Assembly: GCA_963682005.1 (NCBI GenBank) | Contig: OY820914.1 | Span: forward strand, 4,712,001-4,776,000 | Source: CAIYUC01 sp963682005 | GTDB taxonomy: Bacteria; Bacteroidota; Bacteroidia; Bacteroidales; FEN-979 | Direction: 5' to 3' | DNA length: 64,000 bases | Shown here: positions 17,245 to 25,229 of the stretch, piece by piece | Layout: each line of letters begins with the position of its first letter | Numbering within the stretch: position 1 is the stretch's first letter | The notes under the pieces: model-generated | What the model was told of the DNA's origin: nothing | Seen by the model: the letters and a program-made list of their open reading frames with translations, nothing else | Database searches by the model: none | Position numbers and translations under genes: made by a program

Positions 17245-19035
17245 CTATTTCTGTATTACTATTTTTCTTATGCCTGATTCATGATTACCTGATGCTGACA
17301 GATAGAAAACTCCTCCCGGTACCCCGGAAACATCCATGACAAATCCTGTATTGGCCATACCGGCATGTTGATCCCGGGCAACCGCTTCACCAAGGCCATT
17401 GTAAAGGATGAAAGAGTAAATTCCTTCGGCATGATCTCCAAAAGTAATAAAAATTTTATCTCTGGCGGGATTCGGATAAACTGTCAACAGATCAGGTGCA
17501 TGCGAATCCTCCGTCCCTGTGTTGGTGCTGATCTGGATATCATCCACCATAAAGATAAAGGCAGTGTCGGAAACGCATTGTATTGCAACATAAACATCCT
17601 GTCCGGCATAATTATTCAGGCTGTATTGACGATATCCCCAGTCAATAGGTGCCTGCTGCGAAACCGGTCCGGAAATTATCGTAAAGTCTGCAGGGTTGTT
17701 TGTGGTTGTGGAAACACCGATATTAAAGCGTTCAAATCCATACATTGTATTATACGTCTTACACCAGAAACCGATCCTGGAATTGGAGACCAGCGTAAGT
17801 TTAGGAGATATCAGCCATTTGTCGTTCGGGTTATACGGTGGTGATGAAGAAATACAAGCTCCGAACCGTGATCCTCCATGTGGCTGTATTCCTGCATCAG
17901 TCATTGGCGGAACAACGGAAGCCGGATTAAATGATATGTAGGCAAAAGGATCTCCGGTATTCGGAAAAATATGCCCCGTGATCGTATAAGTCGGACCACC
18001 GTTAACATCTGCAATCATCCACGGGCTGAAATCGAGGGAAAAATCAGACTGGCTTTCAAAATCCAGGAAAGCAGTTGACGGAAATCCTGTCGTGACGGAT
18101 ATATATCCCGTTTTTGTCCTGGAATTGTTGCCTGTATTATTGCTTACTGTCAGAGTTACATCATAAACACCCGGCGCTTGATAAATGATCCCGGAAGGGT
18201 TCTGAACATTCGATGTGGCAGGAGTCCCACCCTGGAAGGTCCAGTTCCATTGTGTTGGAGTCCCCTCGGAATTATCCGTAAAACTGATTGCGTCACCAAC
18301 CTTGATATTAGTCTGGCTCGCAATGAAATCTGCCAGTAAGGGAATGTTGGAGTCGGTGTAAACTGCGAGGTCATCGATCATAAAAATAAATGAATCGGTT
18401 GATACGCACTGTATACCAATGTATACCTGCTGGTTGTTGTATGCTGAAAGGCTGAATGTTTTTTTCGTCCAGAATGTATCAGCAAGCAGGGGTGTAACCC
18501 CGGAAATGAAGGTAAAGCTTGATGGATTGCTGTCAGTGACAGAGATCCCGATCCGGAATTTCTCAAGACCATAATCGGCCGTGTATGACTTGACCCATAA
18601 ACTTAAAGAGCCATTTGTATCAAGATGTATTCGCGGGGTAATGAACCAGTCATTGTTTGGGGGTGTGGTTGCAGAGAAACAGGCTCCAAAACGATTACCT
18701 GAATGCGGATTGATCCCCGGGTTCGTGATCGGAGGCGTCGTGGTCGCCGGATTGAAGGCAATGTATGCAAAAGGTGTTCCCGAATGAGGAAACGTAATTC
18801 CCTGGAATGTGTATGTCGGCTTTCCGTCGCCATCAATTACGGTCCAGGGAGAAAACGTCAATGAGAAATCAGGGATCGATTCGAAATCCATGGAATAAAC
18901 CACCCGGCCTTTCTCTGTCATGCAATCCTTATTTACCGGTAGATTCCTTGAAAAAGGTCCTTGTCCGAACGCCTGTTGAAAAAGTCCGGTCAATAGAAGG
19001 AACAAGCCAAGTTGGTAAAAGTTCAATGTCTTCAT
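17245..19035 (-). CDS. T9SS protein with two choice-of-anchor J domains and a PKD domain
   Basis: The protein has 596 residues. After the signal peptide (MKTLNFYQLGLFLLLTGLFQ), two homologous modules at about 45-235 and 325-505 share SLTFSPWTVIDGDG-type starts, FPHSGTPFAYIAFNP, a PHxGxRFGAC core, DxWFITPRI-like and YVxIQCVSxxxFIFMVDD motifs. This is the choice-of-anchor J layout. A PKD domain lies between them (about 236-320: ISFTDNSEGTPTQWNWTFQGG). The end is a sorting domain (LLTVYPNPARDKIFI to SGIRKIVIQK). It is likely an adhesive or glycan-binding surface protein; no catalytic site is seen. It lies 26 bp upstream of the protease gene on the same strand, so the two may be coexpressed. Confidence 0.87.
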   Translation of the reverse strand: MKTLNFYQLGLFLLLTGLFQQAFGQGPFSRNLPVNKDCMTEKGRVVYSMDFESIPDFSLTFSPWTVIDGDGKPTYTFQGITFPHSGTPFAYIAFNPATTTPPITNPGINPHSGNRFGACFSATTPPNNDWFITPRIHLDTNGSLSLWVKSYTADYGLEKFRIGISVTDSNPSSFTFISGVTPLLADTFWTKKTFSLSAYNNQQVYIGIQCVSTDSFIFMIDDLAVYTDSNIPLLADFIASQTNIKVGDAISFTDNSEGTPTQWNWTFQGGTPATSNVQNPSGIIYQAPGVYDVTLTVSNNTGNNSRTKTGYISVTTGFPSTAFLDFESQSDFSLDFSPWMIADVNGGPTYTITGHIFPNTGDPFAYISFNPASVVPPMTDAGIQPHGGSRFGACISSSPPYNPNDKWLISPKLTLVSNSRIGFWCKTYNTMYGFERFNIGVSTTTNNPADFTIISGPVSQQAPIDWGYRQYSLNNYAGQDVYVAIQCVSDTAFIFMVDDIQISTNTGTEDSHAPDLLTVYPNPARDKIFITFGDHAEGIYSFILYNGLGEAVARDQHAGMANTGFVMDVSGVPGGVFYLSASGNHESGIRKIVIQK

Positions 19036-19058
19036 AGATCCTTTTTGTTAATGATATG

Positions 19059-19066
19059 CAAAGATA
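19059..19066 (-). promoter_or_regulatory. -7 promoter box for the choice-of-anchor J gene
   Basis: Minus-strand TATCTTTG is an exact TAnnTTTG match 24 bp before the ATG at 19035. It may drive this gene and the protease behind it. Confidence 0.5.
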
Positions 19067-19127
19067 CATGAATGGCGATTAAGCAGAAAATGCATTCCCT
19101 CATTTCATAAATAATTGTACTTTTGGT

Positions 19128-19276
19128 GCCTGATGCTGGAGGTCGGAAGATTGAGGATTGAGAATAGAGGATGGATGGAAAAAGTTTAGTGCCTGAAGCC
19201 CGAAGCCTGTTCCCGCTTTCGCTGGAATGACGGAAAGGGGAAAGCCTGTAGCCTGAAGCCTGAAACCTGTAACCCA
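19128..19276. repeat. Composite heptamer array with central core
   Basis: Heptamers (gcctgaa, gcccgaa, gcctgtt) lead into a 33 bp core (19211-19243: tcccgctttcgctggaat followed by gacggaaagg), then more heptamers (gcctgta, gcctgaa, gcctgaa, acctgta). The same plan occurs at 61764-61824. The gcctgaa-type heptamer alone recurs inside the decarboxylase gene at 23216-23300. Confidence 0.85.
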
Positions 19277-19304
19277 AAAAGTAAAAATTACTAACACTAC
19301 GCCA

Positions 19305-20735
19305 ATGGAACAAACCCGGATTCTGAAGAAAGATCCTCCCGCCGTTTTACGATGGATCGTGCTGGTTTTTATCAGCCTTGCCATGTTCGGCAATTATTAC
19401 ATTTATGACTGTATCAGTCCACTGGCCGATGTTTTAAAATCCCAGCTTCATTTTACCGATAAGAATCTTGGCTTGTTGCAAGGGATCTATAGTATTCCCA
19501 ACATTTTCATGGTGCTGATCGGAGGGATCATTATTGATAAGATCGGAACAAAGAAGGCAGCCCTCATTTTTGCCGTGCTTGTTTTCATTGGAGCTTTGTT
19601 CACCACGATCAAGGGCGACATCGTTTTTATGGCCACCGGCCGGCTGATTTTCGGACTTGGAGCTGAGTCAATGATCGTTGCAATCACAACAATACTTGCC
19701 CGGTGGTTTAAAGGGAAAGAGCTTTCGTTCGCATTCGGTCTGAACCTGACGATCGCACGGCTCGGGTCGTTCCTTGCCCTCAATTCCCCGACATGGGGAA
19801 AATCAATGTTTGTTTACTGGCAGAACCCTTTGTGGATCGCCGTCGGAGCCGGGGTTATTGCCGTTGCCACCCTGGTCATCTATTACCTTATTGATATATT
19901 TTCGGAAAAGTCTTACAATTTACAGAAAGAAGGTAACCAGGATAAGGTCGTTCTGAAAGACCTTTTCAAATTCGGAAAATCCTTCTGGTTCATCACCCTT
20001 CTTTGCATAACCTTTTATTCAGCGATGTTCCCTTTCCAGACATTTGCCGTGAAATTTTTCAAGGATGTGCATCTCACTGGGCTGTCGGATGATGTCGCCC
20101 GTGGAATGGGTGGATTCCTTTCCAGCCTGCTTACACTTTCGGCGATGATCCTCACCCCTCTTTTCGGACTCCTGTCGGATAAGATCGGGAAACGATCATT
20201 GCTCATGATGTTCGGATCCTTGCTTATCATCCCGGTATACCTTATCATGGGCTATGTCGTGCACGCTGTTGTTTTGCCACAGTCGGTGATCGACCTCTTT
20301 ACCTCATCCGGAGAGAATACAGGATTCCTGGGTGGGATCGTTTACTTCGGGAATATGATCGGGACGCTCTTCACCTATTTCCCGAACATTGCGATCCCCA
20401 TGGTCATCATGGGTATTGCATTCTCATTGATCCCAGCCATTATGTGGCCTTCTGTCGCCCTTATTGTTGACCATTCCAAGTTGGGAACAGCCTACGGGTT
20501 GATGACCATGATCCAGAACATCGGACTGGCCGGCTTTAACCTCATGGTTGGGTGGGCCAATGATTATTCAAATGCAAGTGCAGCCAATCCCGGCGGTTAT
20601 CACCTGGGCATGTGGATATTCAGCAGCCTTGGATTCTTCGGACTTTTCTTTGCATTCATGCTGAGACGAAATGAAAATGGACCGAATTCCCATGGATTGG
20701 AATACGGAACATCCTATAATAAAAAACCTGCATGA
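19305..20735 (+). CDS. MFS transporter
   Basis: The protein has 476 residues with about 12 membrane helices. Major facilitator signatures are GGIIIDKIGTKKAALIFA between helices 2 and 3 (the G-D-x-x-G-x-K/R loop) and its repeat in the second half, FGLLSDKIGKRSLLMMFG. The set of motifs resembles the MFSD1-like branch of peptide or organic-acid carriers, but I cannot name a substrate. It is an inner-membrane secondary transporter. Its stop overlaps the start of mqnB by 4 bp (ATGA), so translation of the two is probably coupled. Whether it moves a menaquinone-pathway compound is speculation. Confidence 0.88.
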   Translation: MEQTRILKKDPPAVLRWIVLVFISLAMFGNYYIYDCISPLADVLKSQLHFTDKNLGLLQGIYSIPNIFMVLIGGIIIDKIGTKKAALIFAVLVFIGALFTTIKGDIVFMATGRLIFGLGAESMIVAITTILARWFKGKELSFAFGLNLTIARLGSFLALNSPTWGKSMFVYWQNPLWIAVGAGVIAVATLVIYYLIDIFSEKSYNLQKEGNQDKVVLKDLFKFGKSFWFITLLCITFYSAMFPFQTFAVKFFKDVHLTGLSDDVARGMGGFLSSLLTLSAMILTPLFGLLSDKIGKRSLLMMFGSLLIIPVYLIMGYVVHAVVLPQSVIDLFTSSGENTGFLGGIVYFGNMIGTLFTYFPNIAIPMVIMGIAFSLIPAIMWPSVALIVDHSKLGTAYGLMTMIQNIGLAGFNLMVGWANDYSNASAANPGGYHLGMWIFSSLGFFGLFFAFMLRRNENGPNSHGLEYGTSYNKKPA

Positions 20736-21421
20736 CGAAGATCCTGCTGGTTGCAGCAACCAAATTTGAAATCCGGCCATTATTAAGCAAGTTGAACCCA
20801 AGAGGTGCAACCAGTGAACATTTGCTGCATTATCAATGGAAAAACACGGCGATCGATGTTCTGATCCCTGGTATCGGTATGGTACAAACCGCATATCAGC
20901 TGGGAAAACAGCTGACCCAGGTAAATTATGACCTGGCCTTCAATGCCGGTATCGGTGGATCTTATTCGGAGGATCTGAAAATCGGTGAAGTTGTTGAAAT
21001 TTACGAAGAATGCATTTCGGAAATGGGTGCCGAAGATGGTGATAATTTTTTAACAGTCTTTGACCTTGGGCTGGTTGACCCTGATGTACACCCTTACAGC
21101 CAGGGAAAGCTTGTCAACACAAACCGGATCAACAATACAGCATTGCGGAAATTAAGGAAGGTCCGGGGAGCAACTGCAAATACAGTGCACGGCAATATCA
21201 TCAGCATCGAGAAATTCCGCTCACATTTTAAAGCGGAGATCGAATCGATGGAAGGGGCCGCTTTTTTCTATGCCCTCCTGCATCAGCAAATACCTTTTTC
21301 CGAGATCAGGGCCATTTCAAACAGGGTTGAAACCCGTGATAAATCAAAGTGGGACCTTGAACTTGCCCTTAAAAACCTCAACAACACACTGGCAGAGATT
21401 ATCAAAGAGCTGATATCCTGA
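20732..21421 (+). CDS. mqnB: Futalosine hydrolase
   Basis: The protein has 229 residues. It cleaves futalosine (or the aminofutalosine derivative) to release the base, giving dehypoxanthine futalosine for menaquinone synthesis. It belongs to the nucleoside phosphorylase / MTA-SAH nucleosidase fold. Visible motifs are TKFEIRPLL at the N terminus, FNAGIGGSYSEDLKIGEVVEI (about 70-90) and the active-site SMEGAAFFYA (about 170-179), which carries the ME-G pair that contacts ribose. It overlaps the MFS gene by 4 bp. mqnD follows after a 117 bp repeat-rich gap. Confidence 0.92.
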   Translation: MTKILLVAATKFEIRPLLSKLNPRGATSEHLLHYQWKNTAIDVLIPGIGMVQTAYQLGKQLTQVNYDLAFNAGIGGSYSEDLKIGEVVEIYEECISEMGAEDGDNFLTVFDLGLVDPDVHPYSQGKLVNTNRINNTALRKLRKVRGATANTVHGNIISIEKFRSHFKAEIESMEGAAFFYALLHQQIPFSEIRAISNRVETRDKSKWDLELALKNLNNTLAEIIKELIS

Positions 21422-21429
21422 TAAATCAA

Positions 21430-21533
21430 AATGAAAAATTAAAAATGAAGAATTAACAGTCAAAGCCCGGATAACCGGTAATTATGTTTAGGTTAACTCT
21501 TCACTCTTAATTCTTAATTCTTAACTTTTAATT
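21430..21533. repeat. AT-rich heptamer array, imperfect inverted repeat
   Basis: The left part (gaaaaattaaaaatgaag) and right part (cttaatt repeated, then cttaacttttaattg) are imperfect reverse complements around a short centre. The right half has a 7 bp period. It fills the gap between mqnB and mqnD, ending at the mqnD start. Confidence 0.7.
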
Positions 21534-21538
21534 GAACA

Positions 21539-22345
21539 ATGTCCAACCTTTCCTTAGCCTTCAGTCCATGCCCGAACGATACATTCATTTTCGAGGCTAT
21601 GGTCCACAACCGGATCGACACGGAAGGCCTTGAGTTCAATGTGGAGCTGGCGGATGTGGAAGCCCTGAACCACAAAGCAATGGGCGGAACAGTCGATGTA
21701 TGTAAAGTAAGTTACCATGCATATCTTTACCTGCTGAGAAATTATGTGATGCTGAATTCCGGCGGGGCACTTGGTTTCAGGAATGGACCGATCCTTATCA
21801 GCCGCAGGAAATATCATCCGGAAGAAGTCGGCCAACTTTCAATAGCGATCCCCGGGGAATTTACCACCGCCCATCTCCTTCTAAAAATAGCTTTTCCGAA
21901 TGCAGGAACAAAAAGGGTCGAAATTTTCAGCGATATTGAAAGGTTAATCCTGGATGGCACGTATGACGCGGGTGTAATCATTCATGAAAACCGCTTCACC
22001 TATGAAAAGAAAGGCCTGTTCAGGATCATGGATCTTGGTGAACACTGGGAACAACTTACACAATGCCCGGTACCACTCGGTGGAATTGTTGTAAAAAAGA
22101 GCCTGGGTTATGATACCATCAACAAGCTTAACCGGGTCATGCGCAGAAGTGTTCTGTTTGCCCTGGAAAACCCTGAAACTCCGATGGCATTTGTAAAACA
22201 AAATGCACAGGAGATGGACGAAGAAGTGATGAAAAAGCACATCCAGCTTTATGTTAATGATTTTACAGTCGACCTTGGACTGGGTGGAAGAAAAGCCGTT
22301 ATGAAACTTTTTGAGTTTGCCGAAAAACTGAATATCCGGGATTGA
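21539..22345 (+). CDS. mqnD: 1,4-dihydroxy-6-naphthoate synthase
   Basis: The protein has 268 residues. It converts cyclic dehypoxanthine futalosine to 1,4-dihydroxy-6-naphthoate in the futalosine menaquinone pathway. It has a periplasmic-binding-protein-like fold, with the family N terminus SLAFSPCPNDTFIFEAM, the VCKVSYHAY segment around residue 58, a GPILISR strand, and the DAGVIIHENRFTY motif (about 140-152) with the catalytic histidine. Despite the fold it has no signal peptide and acts in the cytosol. With mqnB and the nearby mqnE it shows that the organism makes menaquinone by this route. Confidence 0.94.
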   Translation: MSNLSLAFSPCPNDTFIFEAMVHNRIDTEGLEFNVELADVEALNHKAMGGTVDVCKVSYHAYLYLLRNYVMLNSGGALGFRNGPILISRRKYHPEEVGQLSIAIPGEFTTAHLLLKIAFPNAGTKRVEIFSDIERLILDGTYDAGVIIHENRFTYEKKGLFRIMDLGEHWEQLTQCPVPLGGIVVKKSLGYDTINKLNRVMRRSVLFALENPETPMAFVKQNAQEMDEEVMKKHIQLYVNDFTVDLGLGGRKAVMKLFEFAEKLNIRD

Positions 22346-22402
22346 CCCTGAAAAAATGATCTTTGAATTTGCAATATAACCTGTTTAATCCGAGTCCAGA
22401 TA

Positions 22403-23713
22403 ATGGAATCAAACCATACGCCTGTGCAAATTGCAAAAGCCTACCAGTCGGCGGTTTCGAAAGGGCTGATCAGGGAGGAAGATACCGCCGTCATTTTTTA
22501 TGATCTTACCTATCTGGAAAACCGGGTCGGTGACCTCAAAAAGCTTTTCCCGCCGGCCACGATTCATGGGATTGCCATGAAAGCCAATCCACTGGCCAGG
22601 ATCCTTGAATTTCTGAAGAAACTTGATACAGGTGTAGAAGTAGCCTCCCTCGGGGAACTGATCCTTGCCCGAAAAGCAGGCTATACACGCGAAAAGATCA
22701 TATATGACTCGCCTGTAAAGACAATTCCCGAACTTGAGTATGCCCTGGCAGAGGGTGTACACATTAATGCCGATTCAATTGCAGAACTTTCAAGGATTGC
22801 AAACCTGAAAGTAAAGCTTCACAGTGAAAGTACTGTCGGTATCAGGATCAATCCGCAGGTCGGTTTGGGAAAGATAGTTGAATCAAGCGTGGCAGGAGAA
22901 TATTCAAAGTTTGGCGTCGCCCTGAAAACAGGCAAAAATGAACTGGTAAAGGCTTTCAGGGACTACAGCTGGCTTACAGGTGTCCACCTCCATGTAGGAT
23001 CCCAGGGATGCCCGATGGAAATGCTGCTGAACGGAATAGGAGTCGTCTATGAATTTGCAGAAGAAGTCAATGAAATACTTGGTTCCAGGCAGATAAACAT
23101 TTTCGATCTGGGCGGAGGATTTCCAGTATCCTATTCGGGGAGCGAAAAACCCATCGCCATGGAGGATTATGCTCAACAGATCAGTTCTAGATTTCCTGGT
23201 TTGATCGGTTCGGACTTAAAGCTTCAAGCTACGGGCCGCGAGCCTAAAGCCCGAAGCCCGAAGCCCGAAGTCCAAAGCCTGCAGCCTGCAACCTGGCGCC
23301 TGATCACTGAATTCGGCCGCTGGGTCCACGTTAATTCCGGATGGGTGGCAAGCCGTATAGAGTATGTGAAAAGTGACCCGGGAATAAAAACAGCCATGAT
23401 CCATGTCGGAGCCGATCTGTTCCTTCGCGAATGCCTGAGTCCGAAGGATTGGCAGCACGAATACAGCGCGCTCGATAAAACCGGGACCCTGAAGTCCGGA
23501 ACAGACAACATGCCATATAATCTTGCAGGTCCGTTGTGCTTTTCCGGTGATATCCTCGCCAAACATATACCATTGCCGGTTTTGGAAGAAGGTGATACGA
23601 TAATCGTTCACGATACGGGGGTTATACATTTAGTATGTGGTCAAGGTATAACAGTCGTCAAACACCAAGGATCCTCGGGTATTATAATGATGGTGAAAAA
23701 TTTGAGATCCTGA
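22403..23713 (+). CDS. LysA-like PLP-dependent decarboxylase, frameshifted near the C terminus and carrying an in-frame repeat insertion
   Basis: This is a fold-III PLP decarboxylase of the Orn/DAP/Arg group 2 family. Motifs seen are IAMKANPLA (PLP lysine, about residue 59), GVEVASLGEL, GVHLHVGSQG (about 193-202), FDLGGGFPV (PLP phosphate loop), ITEFGRWV, and GPLCFSGDIL with the catalytic cysteine. It resembles diaminopimelate decarboxylase; the substrate is not certain. There are two oddities. Residues about 272-300 come from a heptamer repeat array inserted between FPGL and WRLITEFGR. At 23617-23621 a run of five G shifts the frame: as read, the protein ends HDTGVIHLVCG to MVKNLRS, whereas one more G gives HDTGGYTFSMWSRYNSR and continues to 23757. 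The visible open frame is thus probably not the functional C terminus. Confidence 0.85.
   Translation: MESNHTPVQIAKAYQSAVSKGLIREEDTAVIFYDLTYLENRVGDLKKLFPPATIHGIAMKANPLARILEFLKKLDTGVEVASLGELILARKAGYTREKIIYDSPVKTIPELEYALAEGVHINADSIAELSRIANLKVKLHSESTVGIRINPQVGLGKIVESSVAGEYSKFGVALKTGKNELVKAFRDYSWLTGVHLHVGSQGCPMEMLLNGIGVVYEFAEEVNEILGSRQINIFDLGGGFPVSYSGSEKPIAMEDYAQQISSRFPGLIGSDLKLQATGREPKARSPKPEVQSLQPATWRLITEFGRWVHVNSGWVASRIEYVKSDPGIKTAMIHVGADLFLRECLSPKDWQHEYSALDKTGTLKSGTDNMPYNLAGPLCFSGDILAKHIPLPVLEEGDTIIVHDTGVIHLVCGQGITVVKHQGSSGIIMMVKNLRS
23216..23300. repeat. Heptamer array inside the decarboxylase gene
   Basis: Consecutive 7-mers gcctaaa, gcccgaa, gcccgaa, gcccgaa, gtccaaa, gcctgca, gcctgca, acctggc. 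They match the intergenic arrays at 19128 and 61764. The array is translated in frame as a Lys/Pro/Arg/Gln-rich stretch of about 28 residues absent from the family consensus. Confidence 0.88.
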
Positions 23714-23757
23714 AGGAACGTGAAGGATTCGGTGAACTGGCAGGTTTCTGGGAATAA
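23617..23757 (+). pseudogene. Out-of-frame C-terminal end of the decarboxylase
   Basis: In the +1-restored frame the DNA encodes about 45 residues, starting GYTFSMWSRYNSRQTPR, then ILGYYNDGEKFEILKERE and ending GFGELAGFWE before TAA at 23755-23757. These match the conserved end of LysA-like enzymes (GAY-x-SM-S-YNSR). The shift point is the G run at 23617-23621. Confidence 0.85.
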
Positions 23758-23787
23758 TTCTTACTTTTACAATAAAAGAGACGCATC

Positions 23788-24753
23788 ATGATCGTTGTTA
23801 CAGGAGCAGCAGGATTTATCGGAAGCTGCATGATTTCTGAATTGAACAGGAATGGCATCGGGGATATCATCCTTGTAGATGATTTCTCGCATCGTGAAAA
23901 GAAAAACAATTATACGGGAAAACGCTACCTGTACAAGGTTGACCGTGAAGATTTCTTCCTCTGGCTCGAATCGAACCATAAGGAGGTTGAAATGATCTTT
24001 CATATCGGTGCTAGAACCGACACGACGGAATTCAATATGGCTGTATTGGATGAACTCAACCTGAATTACAGCAAGAATGTGTGGAAGGCTTGCATCAAAT
24101 ACGAAATTCCCCTGATTTACGCCTCATCGGCTGCGACTTATGGCGATGGCGCATATGGGTATAATGACGATCACAGCATCATTCCCTCACTTCAGCCGCT
24201 CAATCCATACGGAGTTTCGAAAAACGAGTTCGACAAGTGGGTCCTTCGTCAGAAAGAGACTCCTCCGTATTGGTATGGCCTGAAATTTTTCAATGTTTAC
24301 GGGCCGAATGAGTACCATAAAGGGCGTATGGCATCGGTGATTTTCCATTCATTTAAACAGGTCACAGAAAAAGGGGTCGTGAAACTGTTCCGGTCTCATA
24401 AGCCGGAATATACGGATGGTGGCCAATTACGCGACTTTATTTATGTAAAGGACGTAACCCGGGTGCTGTTTTTCCTGATGTGGTCGCATAAAAATCCGGG
24501 GATTTACAACCTGGGGACCGGAAAAGCAAGGACCTTTCTTGACCTGGTAACTGCAGTTTATGCTTCACTTAACCTTCCTCCGGTCATCGAATTCATCGAC
24601 ACCCCTGAAGATATTCGCGATAAATATCAATACTTCACAGAAGCGAATATGGAAAAGTTGAGAAATGCCGGGTATTCGCAACCCTTCTCCACACTTGAAG
24701 AAGGAATTTCGGAATATGTTAATGAGTACCTGGTACCTGGTAAGTACTTCTGA
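23788..24753 (+). CDS. hldD: ADP-L-glycero-D-manno-heptose 6-epimerase
   Basis: The protein has 321 residues and is an extended short-chain dehydrogenase. It performs the last step of ADP-heptose synthesis for the LPS inner core. Visible features are the N-terminal NAD(P)-binding TGAAGFIGS (about 4-13), GARTDTTEFN (about 74-83) typical of HldD, SSAATYG (about 111-117) and the catalytic tyrosine and lysine in NPYGVSKNEFD. The FNVYGPNEYHKGRMASV block is also characteristic. It is cytosolic. It begins 30 bp after the restored end of the decarboxylase and may share its transcript; a near-consensus TACTTTTA lies between them. Confidence 0.94.
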   Translation: MIVVTGAAGFIGSCMISELNRNGIGDIILVDDFSHREKKNNYTGKRYLYKVDREDFFLWLESNHKEVEMIFHIGARTDTTEFNMAVLDELNLNYSKNVWKACIKYEIPLIYASSAATYGDGAYGYNDDHSIIPSLQPLNPYGVSKNEFDKWVLRQKETPPYWYGLKFFNVYGPNEYHKGRMASVIFHSFKQVTEKGVVKLFRSHKPEYTDGGQLRDFIYVKDVTRVLFFLMWSHKNPGIYNLGTGKARTFLDLVTAVYASLNLPPVIEFIDTPEDIRDKYQYFTEANMEKLRNAGYSQPFSTLEEGISEYVNEYLVPGKYF

Positions 24754-24755
24754 AT

Positions 24756-24822
24756 AATTACGAATTACGAATTACGAAAAGAAGTTCTTCACTGTTCACT
24801 ATTCACTGTTCACTGTTCACTG
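24756..24822. repeat. Two heptamer arrays (aattacg and ttcactg)
   Basis: 24756-24776 has three perfect aattacg units, the reverse complement of the cgtaatt array at 10415-10456. 24788-24822 has five ttcactg units, one with a single change. They are separated by 11 bp. Confidence 0.92.
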
Positions 24823-25229
24823 AATTGCTTTTCCACAATATTATTCCAATTCTCAACAAATTATTTTGTTTTTTGAAATTTCTCCTTATATTTGTTGCAA
24901 GATGCGGTAAACCAAGCTTAACCTTAACAAATTGATGAGCTTTTTCAGATCAATTTTTCTTGAAGGGAAACACAATCAACATATATATTCCGTTTATCTT
25001 TATGTCTTTTATTATTGCAACTAACTTATTATTAACAATTAAACAATAAGAAGGAAAAATATTTACGATCTTCCAAAGCAAATACAACCATTTACAGACC
25101 TTCCCGATTCCTGATCCTTATCCGGTGTTCATCTGCATGCATCGCGATATATGGAATGCGGAAAGGTTTCATTATGTTCAGAAATTCCCAAAACAGAAAT
25201 AAAAAAAATAGTAATCCCCAAAAACTGAA
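24823..25229. other. AT-rich intergenic region before the giant T9SS gene
   Basis: About 400 bp without a convincing gene. It holds a good promoter candidate at 24865-24894 and would give a leader of about 330 nt. I see no riboswitch or terminator fold I can name. Confidence 0.5.
24865..24894 (+). promoter_or_regulatory. Promoter candidate of the giant T9SS gene
   Basis: TTTG at 24865-24868, 18 bp spacer, TATATTTG at 24887-24894 (exact TAnnTTTG). The long distance to the ATG at 25230 leaves room for another promoter or a structured leader. Confidence 0.5.

Noticed and set aside
22403..23713. Carboxynorspermidine decarboxylase (NspC)
   Set aside because: The motif order (AMKAN, GVEVASLGEL, GPLCFSGD, YNSR in the restored frame) fits the LysA-like branch better.
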